DNA of 64,000 nucleotides from Clarkia xantiana subsp. parviflora. Taxonomy: Eukaryota; Streptophyta; Magnoliopsida; Myrtales; Onagraceae. The stretch spans positions 5,467,834 to 5,531,833 of the forward strand of contig JAPTYO010000023.1 of NCBI GenBank assembly GCA_036873135.1. The letters run 5' to 3'. Shown one piece after another: positions 22,040 to 32,786 of the stretch. Every line of letters starts with the position of its first letter. Position 1 is the stretch's first letter. The notes below the pieces were generated by a model. It saw only the letters and a list, made by a program, of their open reading frames with translations. It did not search any database and was not told where the DNA came from. A program made the translations under genes and the position numbers.

Positions 22040-22367
22040 TGTTTTTTAGTAGTCCAATTAATGAATATTATTTTAGTAAGATAATAGTAAAAAAAACTGA
22101 AACGTAAGTTAATTGTATTTTATTTTAGTTTTGTAGTGGATTATTAATTCATTTTGTTATGTAACGTACAAAAAAAATTGTAAATCCACCAAATTGAATA
22201 AGGAGCATATGATGAATTTTAGCATGACCACTTAGACACATATATTATGTCACCTATATAAATGTAACTCATAAATTAGGTGGACCAATAGTTTTGAAGA
22301 TTTTTTTTTTTTTTTCAATTTGATTATTTGTTAAAATTCTATGAGTTTCATTGAAATTATATTATAT

Positions 22368-22422
<55 letters not shown>

Positions 22423-23530
22423 TACTTATAGATTATATTAAATATGTATATATTTATCCAAATCCAAATATTAGTTTAATATTAAGATGGTAGTAAAAAA
22501 TGAAACATAAGTGAATTTTATTTTATTTTATCTTATTTTTTGGTTGATTATTAATTCATTATTATATGTAACATACTAATTTTTTTTTACTCCTATCAAG
22601 ATTGAATACGGAGCATATGATGAATTTCAGCATGTCTACATATATACAAAAATGATGTTACTTATATAAATGTAACTCATTAATTAGGTGAAACCATAGT
22701 TTAGTAAAAAAAAAATTCAATTTAATTACTTGTTAAAATTTAATGAGTTTCATTGAAATTATTATATATATATAAAGAGATATAGATTAGATTAAATATT
22801 TATGTATTTATATATTATCCAAATCTAAATATCATTTTAACATTAAGATAATAGTAAAAAATGAAACACATGTTAATATATTTTAGATTTTTAGTGGATT
22901 ATTAATTCATTTTATTATATAACATACAAAAAAAATTTAACACCCATTAAAAAGGACCAGATGATGATGTTTAGCATGTCTACATTGACAAAAAAAAATG
23001 ATGTCACTTATGTAAATGTAACTAATGACTTAAGTGGACCAATAGTTTTGTAAAAAAAATCAATTTGATCACTTGTCAAAATTCTATGAGTTTCATTGAA
23101 ATTAGATTATATATAGATTATATTAAATATGTATATATTTTCTAAATCTAAATATTATTTTAATATTAAGATAATAGTAAAAAATGAAACATAAATGGAT
23201 TTCAGATTATTTTAATTTTTTAGTGCGTTATTAATTCATTTTGTTATCTAACATACAACAAAAATTGTAACTCCCATCAAGATTGAATAAGGAGCATACA
23301 ATGAATTTTAGCATGTCAGGCTGATACAAAAATGATGTCATATGTAAATGTAATTCATGAATTAGGTTGAACTATAGTTTAGTAGAATTAATTTTCAATT
23401 TGACTACTTGTCCAAATTCTATGAATTTGGTTAATATTATATTATATTATATTATATTATATTATATTATATTATATTATATTATATTATATATAGATAT
23501 AGATATAGATGTAGAATCTTTATTTATAAA
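22040..23530 (+). repeat. AT-rich sub-repeats of TLP unit 1 spacer
   Basis: A 320-420 bp unit is repeated about four times. Its landmarks are AATAGTAAAAAATGAAACATA, GGATTATTAATTCATTTTGT, GATTGAATAAGGAGCATATG, AATGTAACTCATGAATTAGG and ATGAGTTTCATTGAAATTA. It contains a (TA)n run near 22374-22418 and an (ATTAT)n microsatellite near 23427-23490. There are no coding features. Confidence 0.8.
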
Positions 23531-23672
23531 TAATATAAGGCCCATAGGTTATAGACTTGCATATACCAAATTAAGAAGATACCTTTTTGTTTGTCTTGTT
23601 ATAATTAATTAGGTTAGTATTTAAAGAAGGCAAAATCAGAGTAAATTTTTGAATGTAGTAAAAAAAAAATAA

Positions 23673-23679
23673 TATAATT
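23673..23679 (+). promoter_or_regulatory. TATA-like element of TLP unit 2
   Basis: ATATAATTT lies directly before TGGGATTAACAACTGACGG, about 65 bp upstream of the ATG. It sits at the same place in the repeat unit as TATATAAT in unit 1. Confidence 0.45.
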
Positions 23680-23741
23680 TGGGATTAACAACTGACGGTA
23701 GAACATTTTGTGAATCCAACTAGCAATTAAGATTTTCAGTC

Positions 23742-24963
23742 ATGGCGATGAGATCAATGCTTCTTCTTCTTGTTGGGATGCTAGGGTTTCCCTTCTTCTT
23801 CAATGCATGTAAGTGTATGTTCTAATATATAGCAGGAGCAGTTATGGCCAGGGGTATTAACATGTTGAGTCGAAACTAAGTATCAGTCAAGCTCATTTCC
23901 ACTAAAACTACCAAGATCGAACTCAGTCGAGTTCAAACTTTTGAAACTTGAATTATACTGAAAATTTTAAACATTTTATCTGGCATGCAATTTAATTGAC
24001 CTATAGATTTGTAGCATGTGGGTTATACTATTATTGAAAAAAAATCCAAATTGGCTAAACTATTGTCAAAGTTCGTCATTTAAGAAAATTGAACAAAATT
24101 AACATGAGTACTCTACCTTTGTGAAAATTAACCATTTTGTTAACTTATCAACACCTTTTTTTTTATGTAAATAATGTAAATGAAAAGTTTAGAGTGATTT
24201 ATTCTCGTAGACATAAAGTGCTTGATTTATCTTATACATATACATATATATAACATATTTCTTTTTACTCTTATGCAATGATCTTGTAGGCTCTGAAGCT
24301 GCTACATTCACAATCTACAACAACTGCCCATACACAATCTGGCCGGCAACGCTGACCGGTTCCGGTCCTCAGCTCTCATCCACCGGGTTAGAGCTAGCCT
24401 CCGGTGCATCAAACTCAATTGACGTACCGAGCCCATGGTCTGGCCGGGTCTGGGCTCGAACCTCGTGCTCTTCTCCTAGTGGGCGGTTCAATTGCGTGAC
24501 AGGAGACTGTGGCTCTGGTTCAATCGACTGTAACGGCGCCGGTGGAGCCCCACCAGCTTCCCTAGTAGAGCTAACCTTAGCAGCTCAAGGTGGCATGGAC
24601 TTTTATGACGTCAGCCTGGTGGATGGGTTCAATCTGCCGGTAAATGTGGCTCCACAAGGCGGGTCAAGCGGGTGTGACCCAACTAGCTGTCCTGCCGATG
24701 TGAACCGAGATTGCCCGGCAGAGCTAGCCATGAAGGGTTCAGATGGTGGGGTGGTTGGCTGCCAAAGTGCTTGCGTGGTATTCAATACGCCAGAATATTG
24801 TTGCACTGGAGAATACGGGTCGCCAGAAAAATGTGAGCCGTCAAGTTACTCCAAGTTATTCAAGAGCCAATGCCCTCAAGCTTATAGCTATGCGTATGAT
24901 GATAAGAGTAGCACTTTCACTTGTAGTGGTGGAGCCAATTATCTCATAACCTTCTGTCCTTGA
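23742..24963 (+). CDS. Thaumatin-like protein (PR-5 family), intact, unit 2
   Basis: Exons 23742-23808 and 24290-24963 are joined by a phase-1 intron (GCAT|GTAAGT ... TTGTAG|GC) and give 246 residues. Residues 1-22 form a signal peptide (basic MAMRS, then LLLLVGMLGF), so the product is secreted. The thaumatin signature [17 protein letters not shown] spans residues 87-103. Sixteen cysteines follow the signal-peptide junction, the number that makes the eight disulphides of large TLPs. VELTLAAQGGMDFYDVSLVD carries the E and D residues of the usual acidic cleft. It ends FCP without a vacuolar extension. TLPs of this class act in the apoplast in pathogen or stress response; the exact substrate (often fungal beta-glucan) cannot be read from sequence. 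Confidence 0.88.
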
Positions 24964-25094
24964 TAGCTTGCTTGAACTAGTATATTATCTAATTAGGTTG
25001 GTTGTTAAATAATTTATATTTCATCATTTCATACTCAAAGTTTCGTTAAGATTGATTGGTAAAAGTAAACCGAACTGTGATCATAGGAAGAATG

Positions 25095-25850
25095 TGATGG
25101 ATATACGCCCGACTAAGAAATTCGACCGGTCATCCTAACGAATCGATAGCACTAGCTATTAGATCGAGTCATGAGAAAATACAAACTCGGATATTGTAAA
25201 ATATTCACTGGACAAAAAGAGACCCAATCAAACTAACCGAATTCACTCGGGGTCAGGAAGAACGATCCGACCGACTCCACTAGGATTGACCCGATCCGTG
25301 TGGAATTGATCCACTCTAACTGCCCTTACGACGGTGGATTGCCCCCACCTGAGTCGCGTACTCATTCTTACTTATACCATGGTGGGTACCTTGACACCTC
25401 AAAACTAAGTCCTATGAGACTTATCTTTAATCCCCATAGCCATACTTAGCGCAAGAACATGTATAGGGTATACCTCAATAGACACCCCTTATACCCTTAC
25501 TTCTACACCCATGAGGAGAATAACTTATATTCCCATAAAGGGATTGTAAACTCCTATGTTGCCAAACAATGTTAAAAATGACTTACTCGCGGATAACAAT
25601 GTAATTATCCTAGATTAATCATATCCATGATAGGATTAACTTCTAATCCAGAATAAGGATCCCAAATTCTAAAAATGTCACACTCCACTATTCATTTGAG
25701 GTGAACATCTTTCTCTCTCTCTACTCGATTAGTTAGTCTCTTTCTCTCTCTAGCATGGTAACTTACTTAAGTATCGGCATAAATGTTCTGAGGACAATGA
25801 TAAACTTATGAAGGAGACGTGTGGTGTGTACCAAAATCTTTCAGGGAGAG
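25095..25850 (+). repeat. Fossil Tat-type LTR fragment in TLP unit 2
   Basis: Starts TGATGGATATACGCCC at 25095 and follows the unit 1 copy closely, with a changed TATA region (TCTAAAAATG instead of TCTATAAATG). The right end is approximate. Confidence 0.5.
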
Positions 25851-25859
25851 ATGTTGTTT

Positions 25860-28660
25860 TTTAATAGTCCAATTACAGGATATTATTTTATTAAGATCAT
25901 AGTAAATAAACTGAAACATAAGTGAATTTTATTTTAGTTTTGTACTGGATTATTAATTCATTTTGTTATGTAGCATACAAAAAATTATAAATCCATCAAC
26001 ATTAAATAAAGAGCATATGATTAATTTTAGCATGACCACTTAGACACAAAGACTATGTCATTTATTTAAATGTAACTCATAAATTAGGTGGACCAATAGT
26101 TTTAAAGATTTTTTTTTTTTTAATTTGATAACTTGTCAAAATTCTATGAGTTTCATTGAAATTTTATTTTATTATACTAGGTATTTACCCCGCGCAAAGC
26201 GCGGAGTTCACATTTTCTCTAATAGTATTTTTGTAATTATGGAATGTATTATTATGTAGATTATTTTTATGTTACGTATTATTTCATACATGTTGTTGGA
26301 TTTCCCTGCCACAAACTAAGAGGAAACTCAAACAATGAACATTCTGTATAAATCATCTAATCATTAATCAACATCGATTAACTCAAACTTCTTCCAAACT
26401 TCCTACAAATATACTTACTCATTTCAAATAAACGTGTTTCAGCCATCTGTAAATGAGCCCTCTTTTGGTATTTGTTGAATCATATATTACATTTATAAGC
26501 ATTGTTTCTACCAAAAAAAAAAAAATCTGAACAAAGATAACGATGAACTAAATTACTTCCGCTTCCCTTCCTTAGTCTCCTCCGTGTCACTTGAATCAAC
26601 CACATATATTATTGTTTGTGTCTATGGAAAGTTGCATCTACCTGCAATTTAAGGAATACATTAAGAAGTGCATAATTTAAGCGAAATCAACCTCAACTTG
26701 CTCATTCATATTTAAATAAAAATAATAATAAATCAATAGATGGATTGAAACACTAATTACTTTCATAAACTATATGTAATTGAGAATATGGAACTGACTT
26801 TCATGCTTGATCTCAACCTTCTATCATTATCAACACTACATGCATAATACAACTTACAGGAACACAAAACCAACTCAATCTGAATCTAACAAATAGTACT
26901 AAATTCACATCTAGCAACTTGATTATCTGAACTGAATTCAGTGCCTGTTTGAGAATTGCACTCTCTGATTCTGCAAGCAACACGTAGAGGGTGTGTGAAC
27001 GTGTCCATTGATGCCATACCAGAAAACTCAGGCAAAGCAACGTTTGTTAGCTGTCCTTATGGCTGCTAAGACATGCTCAGTGGCTTCTCTTCCATCTTTA
27101 TCTCCTAAATAAATTAATGCCAATGATTTAGATTATATGGCCGATTGGAGTTACAGAATATGAAACGTCCATTCAAATGCCCAAATTTATTAGAAAATAG
27201 AAACGACCGATTGAATACGTAACATCTGTAGCCGAACTTGAAACAACTGATCGAATACATAAAATCTGTAATCGAGCCTACAGTTTGGTGAAGTTGCAAA
27301 CTGACGAAAGAACAATGAAACCAAAGCTTCAGTTTGTAACTGAAGCTTCAGGATGCAGCCAACGATAAAAGAAAAGCGGAAGAGTGTAGAATGTAAAAAC
27401 AGAAGAATATGAGTGATGTAAGTGAAGCGCGTGATTCTCACGTTCCAATCCGATTTAGTATTGATGACATGACATGATTTTAAGCAACTACTAAATTAGA
27501 GAAGGTTTCTAAATTATATAATATATATATATAGATTATATATATATATATATATATATATAGTTATAGATTATATTAAATACGTATATATTTATCCAAA
27601 TCCAAATATTAGTTTAATATTAAGATAGTAGTAAAAAATGAAGCATAAGTGAATTTTATTTTATTTTATCTTATTTTTTGGTGGATTATTAATTCATTTT
27701 AATATGTAACATACTAAATTTTTTTTTAACTCCCATCAAGTTTGAATACGGAGCATATGGTGAATTTCAGCTTATCTACATATATACAAAAATGATGATA
27801 CTTATATAAATGTAACTCATGAATTAGGTGAAACAATAGTTTAGTAAAAAAAAAAATTCAATTTGATTACTTATCAAAATTCATTAAGTTTCATTGAAAT
27901 TATTTTATTTATAGATAGATATAGATTAGATTAAATATTTATATATTATCCAAATCTAGATATTATTTTAATATTAAGATAATGGTAAAAATGAAACATA
28001 AGTGGAATTTATTTTATTTTAGTTTTTTAATGGATTATTAATTCATTTTGTTATGTAACATACAAAAAAAAAGTTGTAACTCCCATAAAGATTAAATAAG
28101 GACCATATGATGAATTTTAGCATATCTACACATACATAAAAATGATGTCACTTATGTAAACATAAATAATGAATTAGGTGGACCAATAGTTTTGTAAAAA
28201 AAAAAAATTAATAATAATAATTTGATCACTTGTCAAAGTTTTATGAGTTTCATTGAAATTATATTATATATAGATTATATTAAATATGTATATATTTTCT
28301 AAATCTAAATATTATTTTAATGTTAAGATAATAGTAAAAAATGAAACATAAATGGATTTTAGATTATTTTAATTTTTTACTGGGTTATTAATTCATTTTA
28401 TTATGTAACATACAACAAAAATTGTAACTCCCATTAAGATTGAATAAGGAGCATACGATGAATTTTAGCATGTCACGCAGATACAAAAATGATGTCATAT
28501 GTAAATGTAACTCATGAATTAGGTTGACCTATAGTTTAATTGACTACCTGTCAAAATTCTATGAATTTGGTTAAAATTATATTATATTATATTATATTAT
28601 ATTATATTATATTATATTATATATAGATATAGATATAGATTCTTTATTTATAATTCTTTA
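25860..28660 (+). repeat. AT-rich sub-repeats of TLP unit 2 spacer, split by a Helitron
   Basis: The same 320-420 bp sub-repeat as in unit 1 resumes on both sides of the insertion at 26177-27535. It ends in an (ATTAT)n run at about 28577-28620 before the promoter region of unit 3. No gene. Confidence 0.75.
26177..27535 (-). mobile_element. Non-autonomous Helitron (about 1.36 kb)
   Basis: On the - strand it begins TCTATATATATATATTATAT (from 27535) and ends CTAG at 26177, after hairpin CCGCGCTTTGCGCGG (26190-26204). The flanking host bases are A on the 5' side and T on the 3' side, the A|T target Helitrons use. The host sub-repeat is continuous across the site. No Rep/helicase domain is visible. 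Short - strand frames (26813-27040, 27190-27441) have no recognised motif. The piece DSSDTEETKEGKRK near 26560-26600 (-) ends in a stop and could be a captured exon, but this is weak. Confidence 0.65.
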
Positions 28661-28810
28661 TTTACAAGATAAATAATATAAGGCCCACATGTTAAAGACA
28701 TGCATATACCAAATTAAGATGATACCTTTATGTTTGTCTTTGTTAAAATTAATTAGGTTGGTATTTAAAGAAGACAAAATCATAGTAAGTTTTTGAATGT
28801 GGTCAAAAAG

Positions 28811-28820
28811 TATATATAAT
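28811..28820 (+). promoter_or_regulatory. TATA-like element of TLP unit 3
   Basis: TATATATAAT lies about 65-70 bp before the ATG at 28883, at the conserved position in the unit. Confidence 0.4.
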
Positions 28821-28882
28821 TTGGGATTAGAAACTGACGGTAAACATTTTGTGAATCCAACTAGCAATTAAGCTTTTCAGTC

Positions 28883-30083
28883 ATGGCGATGAGATCAATG
28901 CTTCTTCTTCTTGTTGGGATGCTAGGGTTTCCTTTCTTCTTATGTAAGTGTATGTTCTAATATATAGCATGAGTAATTATGCCTAGGGGTATTAACAAGT
29001 TGAGTCGAAACTGAGTATCAGTCAAGCTCAATTCCACTAAAACTACCTAGATCGAATTCAAACTTTTGAAACTTGAATTCTGCTGAAAATTTTAAACATT
29101 TTATCTGACATGCAATTTAATTGACCCATAAATTGGTAGCATGTAGGTTATACTATTATTTTAAAAAAAATCCAAATTATCTAAACTATTGTCAAAGTTC
29201 GTCATTTAAGAAAATTGAACAAAATTAACGTGTGTATTTTACCTTTGTGAAAATTAACCATTTTGTTAAATTATCAACACCATTATTTTTTTTTTATGTA
29301 AATAATGTGAATGAAATGTTTACAGTGATTTATTCTCTTAGACATAAAGTTCTACGATTGATTTATCTTATACATATACATCATATTTCTTTTTACTCTT
29401 ATGTGATGATCTTGTAGGCTCTGAAGCTACTACATTCACAATAACTGCCCATCCACAATCTGGCCAGCAACGCTGACCGGTTCCGGTCCTCAGCTCTCAT
29501 CCACCGGGTTTGAGCTAGCCTCCGGTGCATCAAACTCAATTGACGTACCGAGCCCGTGGTCTTGCCGGGTCTGGGCTCGACCTCGTGCTCTTCTCCTAGT
29601 GAGCGGTTCAATTGCGTGACAGGAGATTGTGGCTCTGGTTCAATCGAATGTAACGGCGCCGGTGGAGCCCCACCAACTTCCCTAGTAGAGCTAACCCTAG
29701 CAGCTCAAGGCGGTATGGACTTTTACGACGTCAGCCTGGTGGAAGGGTTCAATCTGCCGGTAAATGTGGCTCCACAAGGCGGCTCAAGCGGGTGTGACCC
29801 AACTAGCTGTCGTGTCGATGTGAATCGAGATTGTCCGGCCGAGCTAGCCGTGAAGGGTTCAGATGGTGGGGTGGTTGGCTGCCAAAGTGCTTGTGTGGTA
29901 TTTAATACGCCAGAATATTGTTGCACTGGAGAATACGGGTCGCCAGAAAAATGTGAGCCGTCAAGTTACTCCAAGTTATTCAAGAGCCAATGCCCTCAAG
30001 CTTATAACTATGCGTATGATGATAAGAGTAGCACTTTCACTTGTAGCGCTGGAGCCAATTATTTCATAACCTTCTGTCCTTGA
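28883..30083 (+). pseudogene. Thaumatin-like protein pseudogene, unit 3
   Basis: Exon 1 is 28883-28943 (6 nt shorter, losing the end of the signal peptide but keeping phase 1) and exon 2 is 29418-30083. Exon 2 is 8 nt shorter than in the intact copies. A 7-nt deletion near 29441 throws the frame and gives a stop within about a dozen codons. A 1-nt deletion near 29580 shifts it again, so the C-terminal half from about 29581 reads normally but is not connected. The signature Gly is also changed (SERFNC). Splice sites are intact. Confidence 0.82.
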
Positions 30084-30214
30084 TAGCTTGCTTGAACTAG
30101 TTTACTATGTAATTAGGTTGGTTGTTAAATAATTTATATTTCATCATTTCATACTCAAAGTTTCGTTAAGATTGACCGGTAAAAGTAAACCGAACTGTGA
30201 TCCTAGGAAGAATG

Positions 30215-30985
30215 TGATGGATATATGCCCGACTAAGAAATTCGACCAGTCATCCTAACGAATCGATATCACTAGCTATTAGATCGAATCACGAGAAAAT
30301 ACAAACTCGGAAACTGTAAAACATTCACTGGACAAAAAGAGATCCTATCAAACTAACCGACCCGAGTGAATAGAACCACTCGGGTCGGGAAGAACTATCC
30401 GACCGACTCCACTCGGATTGACCCTATCCGTGTGGAATCGATCCACTTCAACCGCCCTTTCGAGGGTAGATTGCCCCCACCCGGGCCGTGTTCTCATTCT
30501 TACTTATACCATGGTGGGTACCTTGACACCTCAAAACTAAGTCCTATGAGACTTATCTTTAATCCCCATAGACATACTTGGCGCAAGCAAATGTATAGGG
30601 TATACCTCAATAGACACCACTTATACCCTTACATCTACACCCATGAGGAGAATAAATTATATTCCCATAAAGGAATTGTAAACCCCTATGTTGCCAAAAA
30701 ATGTTAAGAATGACTTATTCGCGGATAACAATGTAATTATCCTAGATAATCCTATCTAGGATAGGATTAACTCCTAATCCAGAATAAGGATCCCAGATTC
30801 TATAAATGTCACAGTCCACTTTTCATTTGAGGTGAACAACTCTCTCTCTCTCTACTCGATTACTTAGTCTCTTTCTCTCGCTGAAATTGTAACTTACTTA
30901 AGTATCGCCACAAATGTTCTGAAGGACAATGATGAACATGAAGGAGACGTGTGGTGGGTACCAAAAGCTTTCAGGGAGGGATGTT
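30215..30985 (+). repeat. Fossil Tat-type LTR fragment in TLP unit 3
   Basis: Starts TGATGGATATATGCCC at 30215, identical in its first 16 bases to the family B LTR start. It contains TCTATAAATGTCAC near 30799. The right end is approximate. Confidence 0.5.
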
Positions 30986-30989
30986 GTTT

Positions 30990-31504
30990 TTTAGTAGTCC
31001 AATTGATGAATATTATTTTAGTAAGATAATAGTAAAAAAATTGAAACGTAAGTTAATTTTATTTTATTTTAGTTTTGTAGTGGATTATTAATTCATTTTA
31101 TTATGTAACGTACAAAAAAAATTGTAAATCCATCAAATTGAATAAGGAGAATATGATGAATTTTAGCATGACCACTTAGACACATATATTATGTCACCTA
31201 TGTAAATGTAACTCTTAAATTAGGTGGACCAATAGTTTTGAAGATTTTTTTTTTTTTTTTTCAATTTGATTATTTGTTAAAATTCTATGAGTTTCATTGA
31301 AATTATATTATATTATATTATATTATATTATATTATATTATATTATATTATATTATATTATATTATATTATATTAAATATGTATATATTTATCCAAATCC
31401 AAATATTAGTTTAATATTAAGATGGTAGTAAAAAATGAAACATAAGTGAATTTTATTTTATTTTATCTTATTTATTTGGTTGATTATTAATTCATTTTTA
31501 TATG
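30990..31504 (+). repeat. AT-rich sub-repeats of TLP unit 3, left of element A
   Basis: Sub-repeat sequence as in unit 1, including an (ATTAT)n run at about 31303-31375. It is interrupted at 31505 by the Gypsy insertion and continues at 43044. Confidence 0.8.
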
Positions 31505-32222
31505 TGTTGGATCACGGTGGAACTCCGGCACGGACTTTGACGGCAATCCTAGCTCCTTTGCTCCACGCAATCCTGCAAGAGGGGATAGACCGCGCGGTGA
31601 CCCAGAATCCCTCTCCGATGCTTAAATGAGTATCTCGTATGACTGGCAAGCAGTAATCTCAAAGTGTATTGAATTTAACGTACTCGATCTGAGGTGACCC
31701 CTTGCCCTTATATAGGCGAAGAGATGCCTCAGTTACCTGGTGAACCGTTGGGGGTGGTTAGCCCGTATCCCGCATATCTCGGACGTGATCCCGCCTATCT
31801 AGGCCATGATCTCGTGTATCTCGGCCACGCCCCGCGTATCTCGGCCACGCTCCGTGTATCTTAACCACGTTCCGCGTATCTCGGCCACGCCCCGCGTATC
31901 TTGGCCTTATCCTCTGATAACGAGTCCCGACTCCCGTCGGGGACTCCAGAGTTAACTCGTTGTGTCACCGCTCGGGGCCCCTCGTCATCGTGACAGGGCC
32001 AATCATTCTCAGGGATTCATCATCGGGGCCTACTTAAAGGCTTCTCATCGGGAGCTTCTAGCTCAGCTGTCGGGACCGACTCTGTCGGGACCTTGCCTCG
32101 TCGGGACTCCCTTCGTCGGGACCCTTCTCCTTGGGTCATCTTGACCTTCGTTTTGGGCCTGGTAGGCCTGTTTGCCGTTTCCTCACCGTTAAAGGGCCTG
32201 ACGGCTATAGTCGAACCCATCA
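31505..32222 (-). repeat. 3' LTR of element A
   Basis: 718 bp, TGTTGG...CCCATCA on the + strand. It holds a tandem run of ~20-24 bp units built on CGCGTATCTCGGCCACGC (about 31770-31915) and several TCGGGAC words (about 32070-32125), both upstream of the TATA box in transcription sense. Confidence 0.92.
31708..31715 (-). promoter_or_regulatory. TATA box in element A 3' LTR
   Basis: CTATATAA on the - strand, in the context GCCTATATAAGGGC. The identical site in the 5' LTR is at 42529-42536. Confidence 0.65.
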
Positions 32223-32234
32223 TTTGCCCCCAAG
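32223..32234 (-). other. Polypurine tract of element A
   Basis: CTTGGGGGCAAA on the - strand directly precedes the 3' LTR start TGATGGG. It shares its core with the family B tract at 8655-8666. Confidence 0.8.
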
Positions 32235-32606
32235 ACATGAGGGACTTTTAGTTCGTCGTGTCTTCCGACTCCCGATCTTCCGATACTGGAATCGGGGATC
32301 TTTCCCTTGGTTCAGTTACTCAATTATCAGTCTTCTCCTTCACGTTTCCTCAATGTTTTGTAGATAACGGTTAAGTTCTAGGGGTCTCCTCGGTTCCCCA
32401 GTGCATTAAATGCAGTAGATAATGGAGTGACGTTTTCAGCCCACGTGCCTGATTTTTCGCGCCTGTCCTTTTCTGAAAAGTGCTTTTCAGGCCGTTTCAT
32501 CATTACGTCCGTTGTCCTTCTGCACGTTTCATCTCAACGGTCCAGATTAAGACTCTTCGACTTCGACGACTCGGATCGAAGTGTCCTTTCAATCGTCTTC
32601 TTCGAC

Positions 32607-32636
32607 TATAAAACCCTAGCCATGGCCATAATTTAA
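32607..32636 (+). promoter_or_regulatory. Candidate promoter of the antisense gene: TATA box, telo-box-like motif, mini-uORF
   Basis: TATAAAA at 32607-32613 overlaps AAACCCTAG (32611-32619), a telo-box-type motif. A five-codon upstream frame follows (ATG 32622, TAA 32634). The main ATG is at 32787, giving a plausible leader of about 150 nt. This lies inside the element, oriented against gag-pol, so the accessory gene need not depend on the LTR promoter. Confidence 0.55.
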
Positions 32637-32786
32637 CTTTTACCGTCTTCGAATTCTCAAGAGCTCTCTGCGATTCCTCTGCGATTCCTCCGCTATTCCA
32701 AGCTCTGTGATTTCAAAGGTCTTTGTAGTTTCTCCAATCATCTTTCCGGCGACGTTTCGTTCATCTCCTTCAACCTCTACTTCATC

